Of a stretch of 63,099 nucleotides of DNA, positions 62,913 to 63,099 are shown one piece after another. The notes below the pieces were generated by a model that was given only the letters and a program-made list of their open reading frames with translations, did no database searches and was not told the DNA's origin. The stretch covers positions 125,577 to 188,675 of the forward strand of contig NZ_AOLI01000021.1 in NCBI RefSeq assembly GCF_000336955.1. Direction: 5' to 3'. Both the position numbers and the translations under genes were made by a program. Numbering within the stretch: the first letter of the stretch is position 1; the number at the start of each line of letters is the position of its first letter. The stretch comes from Haloferax larsenii JCM 13917. GTDB taxonomy: Archaea; Halobacteriota; Halobacteria; Halobacteriales; Haloferacaceae.

Positions 62913-63099
62913 GGGCGTACGACGTGGCTGGGGAGAAATGAACGCTTCGGCACGATTCGCAGGTGTGATAACGGAAACTGGACTGCGTCTACCCTTGGAG
63001 AGTGTCCATCTCTTTTGAGGCCCGAGTTTACTCGAACTTGAGTGTATTTTCTCTCCGCTGTATGCCAATTATGACATTAGTTGTCATTAAAATATTGGT
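62913..63099. other. Right end of the window with a dyad
   Basis: The last 187 bp contain no gene I can support. ATGACA/TGTCAT (63071-63076 and 63082-63087) is a small dyad in AT-rich DNA and may be an operator for a gene beyond the window. Confidence 0.4.

Overview
The window is chromosomal DNA of a haloarchaeon, most likely Haloferax or a close relative. The support is high GC with G/C-ending codons, acidic proteins, a Tat-exported lipoprotein, a DP2-type replicative polymerase subunit, LysW/ArgX-type arginine synthesis, TATA boxes about 25 nt upstream of start codons (leaderless transcripts), and many short haloarchaea-only gene families. I recognise no rRNA, tRNA or CRISPR array. The gene content is mostly core.

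Layout. 0-6.7 kb: SPFH protein (cut by the window edge), small membrane proteins, a 2H phosphoesterase, a cytochrome P450, an ICMT-like membrane methyltransferase and an Fe-S XPD/DinG-type helicase. 6.8-16.1 kb: all of arginine synthesis from the LysW-bound stage to arginine, in two minus-strand units (lysW-argXCBDEF and argGH). 16.3-21.7 kb: a 38-aa membrane protein, a KhtTU-like cation antiporter pair, then CBS protein, glyS and a dolichol-kinase-like gene. 21.7-29.6 kb: a dppABCDF-type peptide ABC importer. 29.9-36.7 kb: a PPC-domain gene 3 nt before polC (DNA polymerase D large subunit), then pckA and a zinc-ribbon protein. 36.8-43.7 kb: panE, a sulfatase-fold enzyme, NifU-like, DoxX, PPK2 and a RecJ-like DHH protein. 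43.8-53.7 kb: tetrapyrrole genes hemC, sumT, hemD, hemL and hemB, interleaved with an MFS transporter, a CPBP protease and amt-glnK. 53.7-60.1 kb: DedA, a PHP phosphoesterase, several haloarchaeal families of unknown function, an SDR protein and a Cys-cluster protein. 60.1-62.9 kb: a small low-GC mobile element and a second Fe-S helicase with a Gly/Ser/Arg tail.

The most unusual items are: (1) a 392-bp element with perfect 26-bp terminal inverted repeats that carries one small hydrophobic ORF and no transposase, next to a possible GNRA-hairpin RNA; (2) a LysW carrier protein with all four zinc cysteines replaced; (3) a HemL with a four-cysteine insertion; (4) a HemC with a charged insertion of about 50 residues; (5) a tandem duplication of the 3' end of polC covering the PIP-box codons, stop and terminator; (6) an empty intein site at the catalytic motif of polC, flanked by unusual codons; and (7) a DUF5784-type protein whose C-terminal half looks like a PD-(D/E)XK nuclease fold with the lysine replaced.
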